A stretch of 64,000 bases of DNA from Caballeronia sp. INDeC2. GTDB taxonomy: Bacteria > Pseudomonadota > Gammaproteobacteria > Burkholderiales > Burkholderiaceae. The translations under genes were made by a program, and so were the position numbers. The number at the start of each line of letters is the position of its first letter. The stretch's first letter is position 1. This document shows positions 35,066-43,990 of the stretch, in pieces. The stretch is from positions 1 through 64,000 of the forward strand of contig NZ_JALQDG010000044.1 in the NCBI RefSeq assembly GCF_023631325.1, given 5' to 3'. The notes under the pieces were generated by a model. The model was not told the origin of the DNA. It searched no databases and saw only the letters and a program-made list of their open reading frames with translations.

Positions 35066-36424
35066 GTGCACATCACATCCCAACCCGCGCCGCACGACGA
35101 CGCGCATCAGACATCGACGAACAAGCAACGCTTCTGGCCCGAGGGCTGGTGGAAGCTGATGGAAACGCGCATCGGCATCATCCCGTTGCCGGTGTATCTG
35201 CTGCTGCTCGGCCTGATCACGGGATTCGCGGTGACGGGCAAGGTGCCGGGCGAAATCTCGATGGCCATCGCCGTGCTCGCCTTCTTCGGCTTCACGTGCG
35301 CCGAAATCGGCAAGCGCATGCCGCTCGTGCGCAACATCGGCGCGGCGGCGATCTTCGCGACTTTCATTCCGTCGGCGCTCACTTATTATCATCTGTTGCC
35401 GAAGCCGATCCTGAACCTCACGACCGAGTTCACGAAGCAGACCAACTTCCTGTATCTCTTCATTGCGTCGATCATCGTCGGCAGCATTCTGAGCATGGAC
35501 CGGCGCGTGCTCATCAAAGGCTTCATCAAGATCTTCATTCCGCTCGCGGTCGGCTCGATCGCGGCGGCGGTCGTCGGCACGCTGGTCGGCACGGCGCTCG
35601 GGCTCGGCGCGCGCCACACGCTGCTCTACATCGTCGTGCCGATCATGGCGGGCGGCGTGGGCGAAGGTGCGATTCCGCTTTCCATCGGCTATTCGGAGAT
35701 CATGCATCTGCCGCAAGGTGAACTTTTCGCGCAGGTGTTGCCGCCCGTGATGCTCGGCAGCCTCACCGCGATCGTGCTGTCCGGCGTGCTCGACATGATC
35801 GGCCGCCGCTATCCGCATCTGACGGGCCAGGGCCGTTTGCAGGTCGGCGAGCAGGACGAAATGGACCCGGTGAAGGAAGAGATCAGCGGGCATATCGACG
35901 TGACGCACATCGCGGCGGCGGGCATCACCGCGATCACGCTGTATCTGCTCGGCCTGATGTGCAGAAACATGTTCGGCCTGCCCGCGCCGGTGGCCATGCT
36001 GTTTCTGGCGGTACTGGTGAAGCTCGCGCGCGCGGTGTCGCCGCAGCTTCAGGAAGGCGCGTTCGTGGTCTACAAGTTCTTTTCGACGGCGGTGACCTAT
36101 CCGCTGCTGTTCGCGATCGGCGTGGCGATGACGCCGTGGGACAAGCTGATGGCCGCGTTCACGGTGGCGAACATCGTGACGATCGTGGTCACCGTGGCGA
36201 CGCTCATGGGCACGGGCTTCGTGGTCGGACGGCTGATGAAGATGTACCCTATCGACACCGCGATCGTGAACGCATGCCACAGCGGACAAGGCGGCACCGG
36301 CGACGTCGCGATCCTGACGGCCGCCAACCGGATGACGCTGATGCCCTTTGCGCAGATCGCGACGCGCATCGGCGGTGCGATCGTCGTCACGTTGACCTTG
36401 CTGGTGCTGGCGAATTTCGGATGA
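35066..36424 (+). CDS. 2-hydroxycarboxylate transporter (2HCT family, CitS/MleP-like)
   Basis: A 452-residue inner-membrane carrier for citrate, malate or related 2-hydroxy acids. Both conserved re-entrant loop motifs are visible: GGVGEGAIPLSIGYSE and CHSGQGGTGDVAILTAANRM, the latter followed by the conserved Arg region. About 11 membrane segments. The start is GTG at 35066, five bases after AAGGAGA. It is the first gene of an operon with DctB/DctD-like regulators, an unusual partner since DctBD systems normally control DctA-type carriers. Confidence 0.92.
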   Translation: MHITSQPAPHDDAHQTSTNKQRFWPEGWWKLMETRIGIIPLPVYLLLLGLITGFAVTGKVPGEISMAIAVLAFFGFTCAEIGKRMPLVRNIGAAAIFATFIPSALTYYHLLPKPILNLTTEFTKQTNFLYLFIASIIVGSILSMDRRVLIKGFIKIFIPLAVGSIAAAVVGTLVGTALGLGARHTLLYIVVPIMAGGVGEGAIPLSIGYSEIMHLPQGELFAQVLPPVMLGSLTAIVLSGVLDMIGRRYPHLTGQGRLQVGEQDEMDPVKEEISGHIDVTHIAAAGITAITLYLLGLMCRNMFGLPAPVAMLFLAVLVKLARAVSPQLQEGAFVVYKFFSTAVTYPLLFAIGVAMTPWDKLMAAFTVANIVTIVVTVATLMGTGFVVGRLMKMYPIDTAIVNACHSGQGGTGDVAILTAANRMTLMPFAQIATRIGGAIVVTLTLLVLANFG

Positions 36425-36430
36425 CCATGT

Positions 36431-38272
36431 ATGACGATGTTGGGCGTTCCCCTTTGGGCCGTGGCGGCAAGCGTGGTGCTTTATCTCGCCGCGGCGGCCG
36501 CCGCCGTGGAAGTGGCCTGGCATCGCGGACTGGACGCACTGACCGAAGCGGGCGCCCACCGGCTGGATCTGTACGCCGCGAGCCTGACGAGCGAATTGGG
36601 CCGCTATGAGATCCTTCCGGCCGTCGCCGCGCGCCAGGACAGCATCAAGCGCCTGCTCGAAGCGCCGCCCGGCGCGCGGCGCGCGCTGCTGCCCGCCGTC
36701 AACGGCTATCTCGAAGCGGTCAACAAGGACGCGGGCAGCGTCGCGGTGGATGTCATCGATCTGAATGGCGATGTCATCGCCGCGAGCAACTGGAATGAGC
36801 GGGTGAGCTTCGTCGGAACGAACGTCGCGTATCGCCCGTATTTCGCCGATTCAATCGCGGGCGGCAGCGGCCGCTTCTTCGGCATCGGCACGAACACGGG
36901 CCAGCCGGGGCTGTACTTCGCGAGCGCGGTGCGCGGCGCGGGCAAGGTGCTCGGCGCGACGGCCGTCAAGATCAGCGTCGATCCGCTCGAAGCCGCGTGG
37001 CGCGTGCCGAACGAAGCCGCGATGGTCGTCGACGGCAACGGCGTGGTCGTGATCTCGACCGTGCCCGCGTGGAAGTTCACCGCGCTCGCGCCCATTGCCG
37101 CGCACAAGCAGGAGCAGATCGAGGCATCGCGCCAGTACGCGGGCCGCAAGGTCGACAAGCTCGGCTACGAACGGCTCGACGACTGGCGCAACGGCGCGTG
37201 GTTCGCGCGCCTGCCCGACTGGTCGCATCCGGGGCGCGAGCGGCGCTATCTCGTGATGTCGCGCACTGCGCCGCAAGCGGGCGACGCGATCATGGTCGCC
37301 CTCGATCTCTCGACGGCGCGGCGGCAGCAACAGCTCGCCTTCGCGTTCGTGACGGGCGCGTTTCTAATCGCGGCACTCTATGGCCTTTACGCCGTGCAGC
37401 GGCGCCGCGTGATCGTCGAGCGGCTGAAGGCGCAGGACGCGCTGCAGCGCGCGAACGACCATCTCGAAGCGACCGTGCAGCAGCGCACGGCGGCGTTGCA
37501 ACTGGAGATCGAAGAGCGTGTGCTCACCGAACAAAAGCTGCGCGATTCGCAACAGGAACTCGTGCACGCCGGCAAGCTCGCGGTGCTCGGTCAAATGGCG
37601 GCCGGCCTGACGCACGAAATCAATCAGCCGCTTGTCGCTATCCGCACGCTTTGCGATAACGCGCGCACGTTCTTCGAGCGCGGCCAGCCTGCGCAGGCCG
37701 TCGCCAATCTCGAACGCGTGGGCAGGCTCACCGAGAACATGGCGCAGCTCACGGCCGAGCTGAAGGCCTTCGCGAGAAAGCCCGAGGCGCATACCGTGCC
37801 GGTTGCGCTCGCCGACGCGGTGGCGCATGCGCGACTCATCTACGACGCGCGCATCCGCGACGAACGCGTCCAACTCGATATCGACATCGCGCCGGACATG
37901 CTCGTGGAAGCCGAGCCGGGGCGTCTGCAACAGGTGATCGTCAATCTGCTGGGCAATGCGCTCGATGCGCTGGCGGGACGCGAAGCGCCGCGCATCCGCA
38001 TCGGTGCGAGCCGTGCCGACGACCCCGCGCGCGTGCTCTTCTTCATCGCCGACAACGGACCCGGCATCGATCCGCACGTGCTCGCGCATTTGTTCGAACC
38101 GTTCGTGACGACCAAGCCGCGCGGACATGGCCTCGGCCTCGGACTCGCGATCACCGCGCGCATCGTCGAGGGCTTCGGCGCGCGGATCGCGGCTGTCAAT
38201 CTCGAAGGCGGTGGCGCACAATTCACCATCGAATTCTTAGCGGCGAACGGCAGGAGCGCTGACAGTGACTAA
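36431..38272 (+). CDS. DctB-like sensor histidine kinase
   Basis: A 613-residue membrane sensor kinase. One N-terminal membrane segment (about 7-27), a periplasmic double-Cache region (about 30-300) with the YRPYFADSIAGG ligand-site motif, a second segment (about 303-322), a coiled coil (330-375), and the kinase core. H-box His395 in GLTHEINQPL, N-box in NLLGNALDAL, and G boxes DNGPGID and GHGLGLGLAI. It should sense a C4 dicarboxylate or hydroxy-acid and phosphorylate the regulator that overlaps its 3' end by eight bases. Confidence 0.94.
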   Translation: MTMLGVPLWAVAASVVLYLAAAAAAVEVAWHRGLDALTEAGAHRLDLYAASLTSELGRYEILPAVAARQDSIKRLLEAPPGARRALLPAVNGYLEAVNKDAGSVAVDVIDLNGDVIAASNWNERVSFVGTNVAYRPYFADSIAGGSGRFFGIGTNTGQPGLYFASAVRGAGKVLGATAVKISVDPLEAAWRVPNEAAMVVDGNGVVVISTVPAWKFTALAPIAAHKQEQIEASRQYAGRKVDKLGYERLDDWRNGAWFARLPDWSHPGRERRYLVMSRTAPQAGDAIMVALDLSTARRQQQLAFAFVTGAFLIAALYGLYAVQRRRVIVERLKAQDALQRANDHLEATVQQRTAALQLEIEERVLTEQKLRDSQQELVHAGKLAVLGQMAAGLTHEINQPLVAIRTLCDNARTFFERGQPAQAVANLERVGRLTENMAQLTAELKAFARKPEAHTVPVALADAVAHARLIYDARIRDERVQLDIDIAPDMLVEAEPGRLQQVIVNLLGNALDALAGREAPRIRIGASRADDPARVLFFIADNGPGIDPHVLAHLFEPFVTTKPRGHGLGLGLAITARIVEGFGARIAAVNLEGGGAQFTIEFLAANGRSADSD

Positions 38273-39653
38273 AAGCCCGATCCGGCAGACAGGCGACGAC
38301 ATCCGCGTGGTGATCGTCGAGGACGACGAGAACGTGCGCCTCGGCGTCGAACAGGCCGTGGCGCTCGCGGGCTTCCCGGTGGAATCGCACGCATCGGCGG
38401 CGAGCGCGCTGGCTGCGGCGGTGCCCGGCGCGCCTGTCGTGTTCGTGTCGGACCTGCGCATGCCGGGCATGGACGGCATGCAACTGCTTCAACACGTGCG
38501 CGCCATCGATGCGCAGATTCCCGTCGTGCTCATCAGCGGCCACGCCGACATCTCGACGGCCGTCGGCGCAATGCGCGTCGGCGCCTACGATTTCATCGAG
38601 AAGCCGTTTTCGTCCGAGCACATTGCGGGACGCGTCGCGCGGGCCGTCGAGAAGCGCCGGCTCACGCTGGAGGTCGAAGGCCTGCGCGCCGCGCTGCAAA
38701 ACGGGCGCGGCATCGAGGCGCTCGTGCTCGGCAAGTCGCCGGCCATCGCCGATGTGCGCAAGAAGATCCTGCGGCTCGCGGACACGTCGGTGTCGGTGCT
38801 CATCACGGGCGAGACGGGCACGGGCAAGGAGCTTATCGCGAGGGCGCTGCATGACTATGGCCGCCGGCGCGAACATCACTTCGTCGCGCTCAATTGCGGC
38901 GGCTTGCCGGAGCAGCTTTTCGAGAGCGAGCTTTTCGGGCACGAGGCCGGCGCGTTTACCGGAGCGACGAAGAACCGCATCGGCAAGATCGAGTGGAGCG
39001 ACGGCGGCACGCTCTTCCTCGACGAGATCGAGACCATGCCGGTCGCGCTGCAGATCAAGCTGTTGCGCGTGTTGCAGGAACGGCGCGTGGAACGGCTCGG
39101 CACGAATGAATCGATTGCCGTCGATTGCCGGGTGGTGGCGGCTTCAAAGGCCGATCTCGCCCTGCTCTCATCCGAAGGACGCTTTCGCGCGGACTTGCTG
39201 TATCGGCTGAACGTCGCGCTGATCGATTTGCCGCCCTTGCGCGAGCGTCGCGAGGATGTGCCGCTGCTGTTCGAGCATTTCGTGCTCGCGGCGGCGCAGC
39301 GCTTCGGACAGGATGCGCCGACGGTCACGGCGGCGCAGGTATCCGAGCTGACGGCGCACCGATGGCCGGGCAACGTGCGTGAGTTGCAGAACGTGGCGGA
39401 TCGCTTTGTGCTCGGACTTTCCGGCGATCAGTTGATTCCTTCCGAGGACCGGCCTCGGGGCGGGGCGCCGCTGAACGAGCAGCTTGCGTATATCGAGCGC
39501 GTTCTTATCGACGATATGCTGCGGCGGCACAACGGCAATGTCGGTGCGACGAGCGAAGCGCTCGGGATGCCGCGTAAGACGCTGTATCACAAGTTGCGGC
39601 AGTTTAATATCTCTGCGCGGGATGTGCAGGCGGAGCGTGATGACGATTGTTAG
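38265..39653 (+). CDS. DctD-like sigma-54-dependent response regulator
   Basis: A 462-residue NtrC-family activator. The receiver domain (about 13-130) has the phosphorylation site Asp63 (SDLRMPGMDG). The AAA+ domain has Walker A GETGTGKE (182-189), the sigma-54 loop GAFTGA (229-234) and Walker B GGTLFLDEIE. A C-terminal Fis-type HTH (ALGMPRKTLYHKLRQ) follows. The GTG start at 38265 follows CAGGAGCGC and overlaps the kinase gene. It should activate the -24/-12 promoter of its own operon. Confidence 0.95.
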   Translation: MTKSPIRQTGDDIRVVIVEDDENVRLGVEQAVALAGFPVESHASAASALAAAVPGAPVVFVSDLRMPGMDGMQLLQHVRAIDAQIPVVLISGHADISTAVGAMRVGAYDFIEKPFSSEHIAGRVARAVEKRRLTLEVEGLRAALQNGRGIEALVLGKSPAIADVRKKILRLADTSVSVLITGETGTGKELIARALHDYGRRREHHFVALNCGGLPEQLFESELFGHEAGAFTGATKNRIGKIEWSDGGTLFLDEIETMPVALQIKLLRVLQERRVERLGTNESIAVDCRVVAASKADLALLSSEGRFRADLLYRLNVALIDLPPLRERREDVPLLFEHFVLAAAQRFGQDAPTVTAAQVSELTAHRWPGNVRELQNVADRFVLGLSGDQLIPSEDRPRGGAPLNEQLAYIERVLIDDMLRRHNGNVGATSEALGMPRKTLYHKLRQFNISARDVQAERDDDC

Positions 39654-39683
39654 CGGGCTTGCTTTCGCCACAAGCGTGTCAAC

Positions 39684-40151
39684 CTAGCGCGCCGCCGCGC
39701 CCGCCGCCTTAACACTCCCATCAGCCTGAGGAACTTCAATAGGCTTGACCTCGACAGCCGCAACGCCATCCTTCTTGATCCCAAGCTTATCCGCCGTCTT
39801 AGGCGACACATCGACGATGCGATCTTTCACATACGGACCGCGGTCGCGAATCTCCACCACTTCGCTGTTCCCGTTCTCGAGATTCGTAACACGCGCTTTG
39901 GTCCCGAGCGGAAGCGTCTTGCTGGCGGCCGCGTCGGATTGCGGATTCATCTGCGTGCCGTCGGCCATTTTCTTCTTATAGAACTTGTGGCCGTAGTACG
40001 ACGCCTTGCCCTTGCGCGGTTTGCCGGAGCGGTCGACACCGCGTTCATGAGCCGATGTGGTCTTCGCGTGATGGCCGCTCGCGGGCGCCGCACACGCCAT
40101 ACTCACGCAGCACGACAACATCACGCATACGAATGCACGAAGCCGCTTCAT
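39684..40151 (-). CDS. RlpA-like double-psi beta-barrel protein
   Basis: A 155-residue exported protein with a signal peptide (RAFVCVMLSCCVSMACAAPA) and an RlpA domain: GKASYYGHKFYKKKMADG, LPLGTKARVTNLENG, VVEIRDRGPYVKDRIVDVS. RlpA proteins act on the cell wall as septal lytic transglycosylases, with the catalytic Asp in the RDRGPY strand region. No SPOR domain is present, so this is a short form. The ATG follows GAAAGGAAC. It is convergent with the DctD-like gene (30-base gap). Confidence 0.9.
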   Translation of the reverse strand: MKRLRAFVCVMLSCCVSMACAAPASGHHAKTTSAHERGVDRSGKPRKGKASYYGHKFYKKKMADGTQMNPQSDAAASKTLPLGTKARVTNLENGNSEVVEIRDRGPYVKDRIVDVSPKTADKLGIKKDGVAAVEVKPIEVPQADGSVKAAGAAAR

Positions 40152-40300
40152 GTTCCTTTCCTCTCGAACTCGACGCACCTTGACTTCGCAGTAGCAGGGA
40201 TCGATCCGTTTCCGTCTGCTCAATGGATCGATCCTCCACACATGCCGGATGACAGCTTGTATAGTGCGAGAGCCTACGAACTATCGATCACGGGAACCCT

Positions 40301-40894
40301 ATGAACCACAAGAACAAAAGGCGTCTCTTGTTGGCCGGCGGCATTGCAGCGGCGGCGTTATGCGTGACCGGTTGCACGACCACGGGACCATCGTCCGGTG
40401 AAACCGCAGCGGGCACCGCCGATCGCGACCGCGCCATCGATGCCGCCGTCGATGCCACCCTGCAGCGGCTCTATGCCTCCGTGAACGGCTCGCGCGAACT
40501 CGTGAACAAGGCGCGCGGCGTGCTCGTTTTTCCACGCGTGATCGCAGCGGGCTTCTGGCTCGGCGCGCAATACGGCGAAGGCGCGCTACGAGTCGATGGC
40601 CGCACGGACGGCTACTACAACACGGCGGGCGGTTCGTTCGGCTTGCAGATCGGCGCGCAGTCGAAAGCGCTCATCTACGTGTTCCTGACCGACGACGCAC
40701 TCGCGCAATTCCGTCGACGGGACGGCTGGGCCGTCGGCACCGATGCGACCGTCGCCGTCATGAAGCTGGGCGCGAACGGCCAGCTCGATACGACGACGGC
40801 GACCAACCCCGTCGAAGTTTTCGTGCTGACGAATGCGGGGTTCATGGCCGGCGTGTCGCTCGAAGGGACGAAGGTCAGCCGCTTGAGTCCGTGA
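40301..40894 (+). CDS. SYLF-domain lipoprotein (BPSL1445/YSC84-like)
   Basis: A 197-residue outer-envelope lipoprotein. The signal ends in the lipobox LCVTGC (Cys at about residue 25). The rest is a SYLF/YSC84 lipid-binding domain: LVNKARGVLVFPRVIAAGFW, YYNTAGGSFGLQIGAQSKAL, VFLTDDALAQFRRRDGWAVG. This is a common Burkholderia lipoprotein of unknown exact role. It stands alone, divergent from the rlpA-like gene. Confidence 0.92.
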   Translation: MNHKNKRRLLLAGGIAAAALCVTGCTTTGPSSGETAAGTADRDRAIDAAVDATLQRLYASVNGSRELVNKARGVLVFPRVIAAGFWLGAQYGEGALRVDGRTDGYYNTAGGSFGLQIGAQSKALIYVFLTDDALAQFRRRDGWAVGTDATVAVMKLGANGQLDTTTATNPVEVFVLTNAGFMAGVSLEGTKVSRLSP

Positions 40895-41178
40895 GCGGCT
40901 ATTGCTCCGGGGCGGACAACGGCCTCGTCGCTATCGCGCGCGTCAGACCGTGGACCGGGCGGCGCACGGCCATATCGAACGGATTGATCTGCGGTCCGAT
41001 CGTCGCGGCCTGACCACCATCGGCAGGCGACGCAGGCGAAGATGACGCCGGAAATGGAGAAGAATCTCGGCGACCTGAACGCGCTCGTGAAGAGAGTGAC
41101 CGTCGTGGACTGGGACACGACCACGCGAATTGCACGCAGTGGGATCAGCGCCGGAATCAGCAGATCGAGAAGTAACGC
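40895..41178. other. Gap with possible coding remnants
   Basis: About 284 bases. The plus strand has a short frame from ATG 41042 (MTPEMEKNLGDLNALVKRVT) that runs on into the next gene. The minus strand has a frame ending IGPQINPFDMAVRRPVHG and stopping at 40899. Neither has a ribosome site or a recognised family, so I call no gene. Confidence 0.35.
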
Positions 41179-43215
41179 TTACAGATCCTTCACGAGACGG
41201 AGCGCATCGTAGACGGCGGCGTGCGTGTTGCGCGCCGACACCGCATCGCCGATTCTAAATAGCTGAAAGCGTCCTTCCGGATTTCGTTCGACGACTTGCG
41301 GCTTGCCGTCGATGAGCCGATCGTAATCGACCGCGCCGAGGTTGGACGACAACGGCTTGAGCTCGAAGTACAGTTCGTCCATCGGAATCGTGCCGTGATT
41401 CACGACGATCTGATCGTGGCGCTGCTCCTTCGCAACGCCGCCGTAATCGCTGCCGATCGTCGCCACCAGTTCGCTGCCTTCGCGGCGCACGGACTCGAGG
41501 CGAAACGTCACCGTGAACGTCGTCGCGAGCTTCTGCAGCGAGCGCATGTAGGGCACGAGATTCATGCTCATCACTTCGGGCGAGAACGAGCGGTCGGGCG
41601 TCATCACTTCCACTTTGCCGCCCGCCTGCGCGATCGTTTCGGCGGCCTGAAGCGCGGCGTGATCGCCGGCGTCGTCGAAGATCAGGACATTCGCGCCGGG
41701 CTTCACATCGCCGGAAATGATGTCCCACGACGAGACGACGTGCTCGTTGCCTTCCGAGCAGACCTCCGTGTGCGGCATGCCGCCGGTCGCGACGATCACC
41801 ACATCCGGATTTTCCGCGAGCACCGTCTCGTTGTCGGCCCACGTATTGAACCTGAACCGCACGCCGAGCCGTTCGCACTGCGCCATGCGCCAATCGATGA
41901 TGCCCATCATCTCCTTGCGGCGAACGTTCTGCGCGGTGAGGCGGATCTGGCCGCCGGGATCGTTCATCGCTTCCAGCACGACGACATCGTGCCCGCGCTC
42001 GCCCGCGACGCGCGCCGCTTCGAGACCTGCGGGCCCCGCGCCGACGATGACGATCCTGCGCTTCGTCGCGGCGGGTTCGATCGTATGCGGCATCTCCAGT
42101 TCGCGGCCCGTCGCGGCGTTATGGATGCACAGCGCCATGCCGCCCTGATAGATGCGATCGAGGCAGTAATTGGCGCCCACGCAAGGGCGAATATCGTCTT
42201 CCCTGCGCTCGATGATCTTGCGCACGATATGCGGATCGGTCATATGCGCGCGCGTCATGCCGACCATGTCGATCTTGCCCGACTCGATCGCATGGCGCGC
42301 GGTCGCCACGTCCTGAATGCGCGCCGCATGGAACGTGGGGAAGTCCGTCGCGTGCCGGATCTCGCCCGCGAAATCGAGGTGCGGGGCGCTCTTCATCCCC
42401 ATGATAGGAATGACGTCGGTAAGCCCGGCGTCGGTTTCCAGATGCCCGCGAACGATGTTCAGGAAATCGACGAGGCCGCTGTTTTTCAGGCGCTTCGAAA
42501 TCTCGATGCCTTCTTCCTTCGTGATGCCGCCCGCGAGCATTTCATCGGCCGTATAACGAATGCCGACGAGAAAGCGCTCGCCGACGCGCTCGCGCATCGC
42601 GCGCAGCACGTCGAACGTGAAGCGCATGCGGTTGTCCAGCGAGCCGCCATATGGACCTTCGAGCGTGTTCGTCAAAGGCGACCAGAACTGATCCATCAAG
42701 TGACCATACGATTCGATTTCCAGCCCGTCGAGCCCGGCGGCCTTCATGCGCTCGGCCGTGTCCGCGAAGTCGCGAACGATGCGCTCGATATCCCAGTCCT
42801 CCAGCTTCTTCGGGAAAGCCCGGTGCGCGGGCTCGCGGCTGTGCGACGGCGAAACGGCGGGCAGCCAGTCGCCCTTGTCCCAGCGCGTGCGGCGGCCGAG
42901 ATGAGTCAACTGGATCATCACCTTCGCGCCGTGCTCGTGGCATTCGTCGACGAGATCCTTCATCCATGGCACGACTTCGTCCTTGTACGCGAGGATGTTG
43001 TCGAACACCGGCGGGCTGTCCTTCGACACCGCTGCGGAGCCTGCCGTCATTGTCAACGCGATGCCCGCCTTCGCCCGCTCGACGTGATAAGCGCGATACC
43101 GCTCCTTCGGCATTCCGTCCTCGGCGTACGCCGGCTCATGCGATGTCGTCATGATCCGGTTTCGAAAGACGACGTGTTTCAGCGTGTAAGGCTGCAGCAG
43201 CGGATCCGTGGACAT
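41179..43215 (-). CDS. FMN/FAD oxidoreductase, DgcA/trimethylamine dehydrogenase type
   Basis: A 678-residue protein of the 2,4-dienoyl-CoA reductase/TMADH family. An N-terminal FMN TIM barrel (about 1-340: QLTHLGRRTRW, DGLEIESYGHLMDQFWSP, NRMRF) is followed by the iron-sulphur region, then an FAD/NAD domain with GAGPAG at 392-397. The overall pattern is close to Pseudomonas DgcA (dimethylglycine demethylation). Only three cluster Cys are seen (345, 351, 363), with Ala348 where TMADH has a fourth. Demethylation of a methylated amine or betaine is the best guess. It is divergent from a TetR gene. Confidence 0.88.
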   Translation of the reverse strand: MSTDPLLQPYTLKHVVFRNRIMTTSHEPAYAEDGMPKERYRAYHVERAKAGIALTMTAGSAAVSKDSPPVFDNILAYKDEVVPWMKDLVDECHEHGAKVMIQLTHLGRRTRWDKGDWLPAVSPSHSREPAHRAFPKKLEDWDIERIVRDFADTAERMKAAGLDGLEIESYGHLMDQFWSPLTNTLEGPYGGSLDNRMRFTFDVLRAMRERVGERFLVGIRYTADEMLAGGITKEEGIEISKRLKNSGLVDFLNIVRGHLETDAGLTDVIPIMGMKSAPHLDFAGEIRHATDFPTFHAARIQDVATARHAIESGKIDMVGMTRAHMTDPHIVRKIIERREDDIRPCVGANYCLDRIYQGGMALCIHNAATGRELEMPHTIEPAATKRRIVIVGAGPAGLEAARVAGERGHDVVVLEAMNDPGGQIRLTAQNVRRKEMMGIIDWRMAQCERLGVRFRFNTWADNETVLAENPDVVIVATGGMPHTEVCSEGNEHVVSSWDIISGDVKPGANVLIFDDAGDHAALQAAETIAQAGGKVEVMTPDRSFSPEVMSMNLVPYMRSLQKLATTFTVTFRLESVRREGSELVATIGSDYGGVAKEQRHDQIVVNHGTIPMDELYFELKPLSSNLGAVDYDRLIDGKPQVVERNPEGRFQLFRIGDAVSARNTHAAVYDALRLVKDL

Positions 43216-43262
43216 GGATGCCTCATCGAAGCGAGTGGGAACGAAACGGCTGTCGTGAACCA

Positions 43263-43312
43263 AGAGTAGAAGCTCTGTACACATGTGTCAAGTAGGGAGA
43301 CAATGGTGTACA
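43263..43312 (-). promoter_or_regulatory. Promoter and TetR-type operator of the flavin oxidoreductase
   Basis: On the minus strand TTGACA (43286-43291) and TACTCT (43263-43268) are 17 bases apart. An inverted repeat TGTACAC (43276-43282) / GTGTACA (43306-43312) brackets the -35 box, so a bound repressor would block transcription. It lies in the 110-base gap with the divergent TetR gene. Confidence 0.6.
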
Positions 43313-43325
43313 TTGGCGGAGACGC

Positions 43326-43973
43326 ATGATCGATAAGGGAAAAACCGAAATGGACGAGACGCTCGACATCGTGCGCGGCTCCGCCGACATGTGGGTGGAC
43401 GCGGCATATGAAGGCCTGCTCGAAGGCGGCGTGGACGCGGTTCGCATCCTGCCGCTTGCAAAAAAGCTGAATCTTTCGCGAACGAGTTTTTACTGGTTCT
43501 TCAAGGATCGCGAGGAATTGCTCGCCGCGCTGCTCGACCGATGGAAACAGAAGAACACCGGCAACTGGATCGAACGAACGGAAGCATATGCGGACAGCGT
43601 CTGCGAAGCGATGTTGAACGTCTTCGACTGCTGGTTCGACGACACGATCTTCGACTCGCGCTTCGAGGCCGCGATCAGGAACTGGGCGCAGCAATCGCCG
43701 GAGATCGCGGAGCACATGGCGCAGGACGATGCGCAGCGCATCGCCGCACTGACTGCGCTGTTCGAGCGATTCGACTATGAACCTCGCGCCGCCGACGTCC
43801 GCGCACGCGTGGCGTACTTCACGCAGGCAGGTTATGTTTCGACGAAGCCCGACGAAGACATCGCCGTCCGCATGATGCGCATTCCGGAATATGTCGAAGT
43901 CTTCACGGGCGTGCGTCCGAAGAAGCACGAGCTTCAGCGCTTCTACGCGCGGCGCAACTTCGAGTTCGAGTAA
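43326..43973 (+). CDS. TetR-family transcriptional regulator
   Basis: A 215-residue regulator. The N-terminal HTH reads AAYEGLLEGGVDAVRILPLA then LNLSRTSFYWFFKDREELLA. The C-terminal domain is an uncharacterised helical ligand pocket. It is divergent from the DgcA-like gene and only 13 bases downstream of the TGTACAC/GTGTACA dyad, so it probably represses that gene and itself. It converges with the ProC-like gene (17-base gap). Confidence 0.9.
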   Translation: MIDKGKTEMDETLDIVRGSADMWVDAAYEGLLEGGVDAVRILPLAKKLNLSRTSFYWFFKDREELLAALLDRWKQKNTGNWIERTEAYADSVCEAMLNVFDCWFDDTIFDSRFEAAIRNWAQQSPEIAEHMAQDDAQRIAALTALFERFDYEPRAADVRARVAYFTQAGYVSTKPDEDIAVRMMRIPEYVEVFTGVRPKKHELQRFYARRNFEFE

Positions 43974-43990
43974 GCGATCGCAGTCGCGTG

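Noticed and set aside
41296..43269. A 657-codon open frame antisense to the flavin oxidoreductase
   Set aside because: It mirrors a well-supported gene; long antisense frames are common at high GC third positions, and the protein is low-complexity, His/Arg/Asp-rich with no family.
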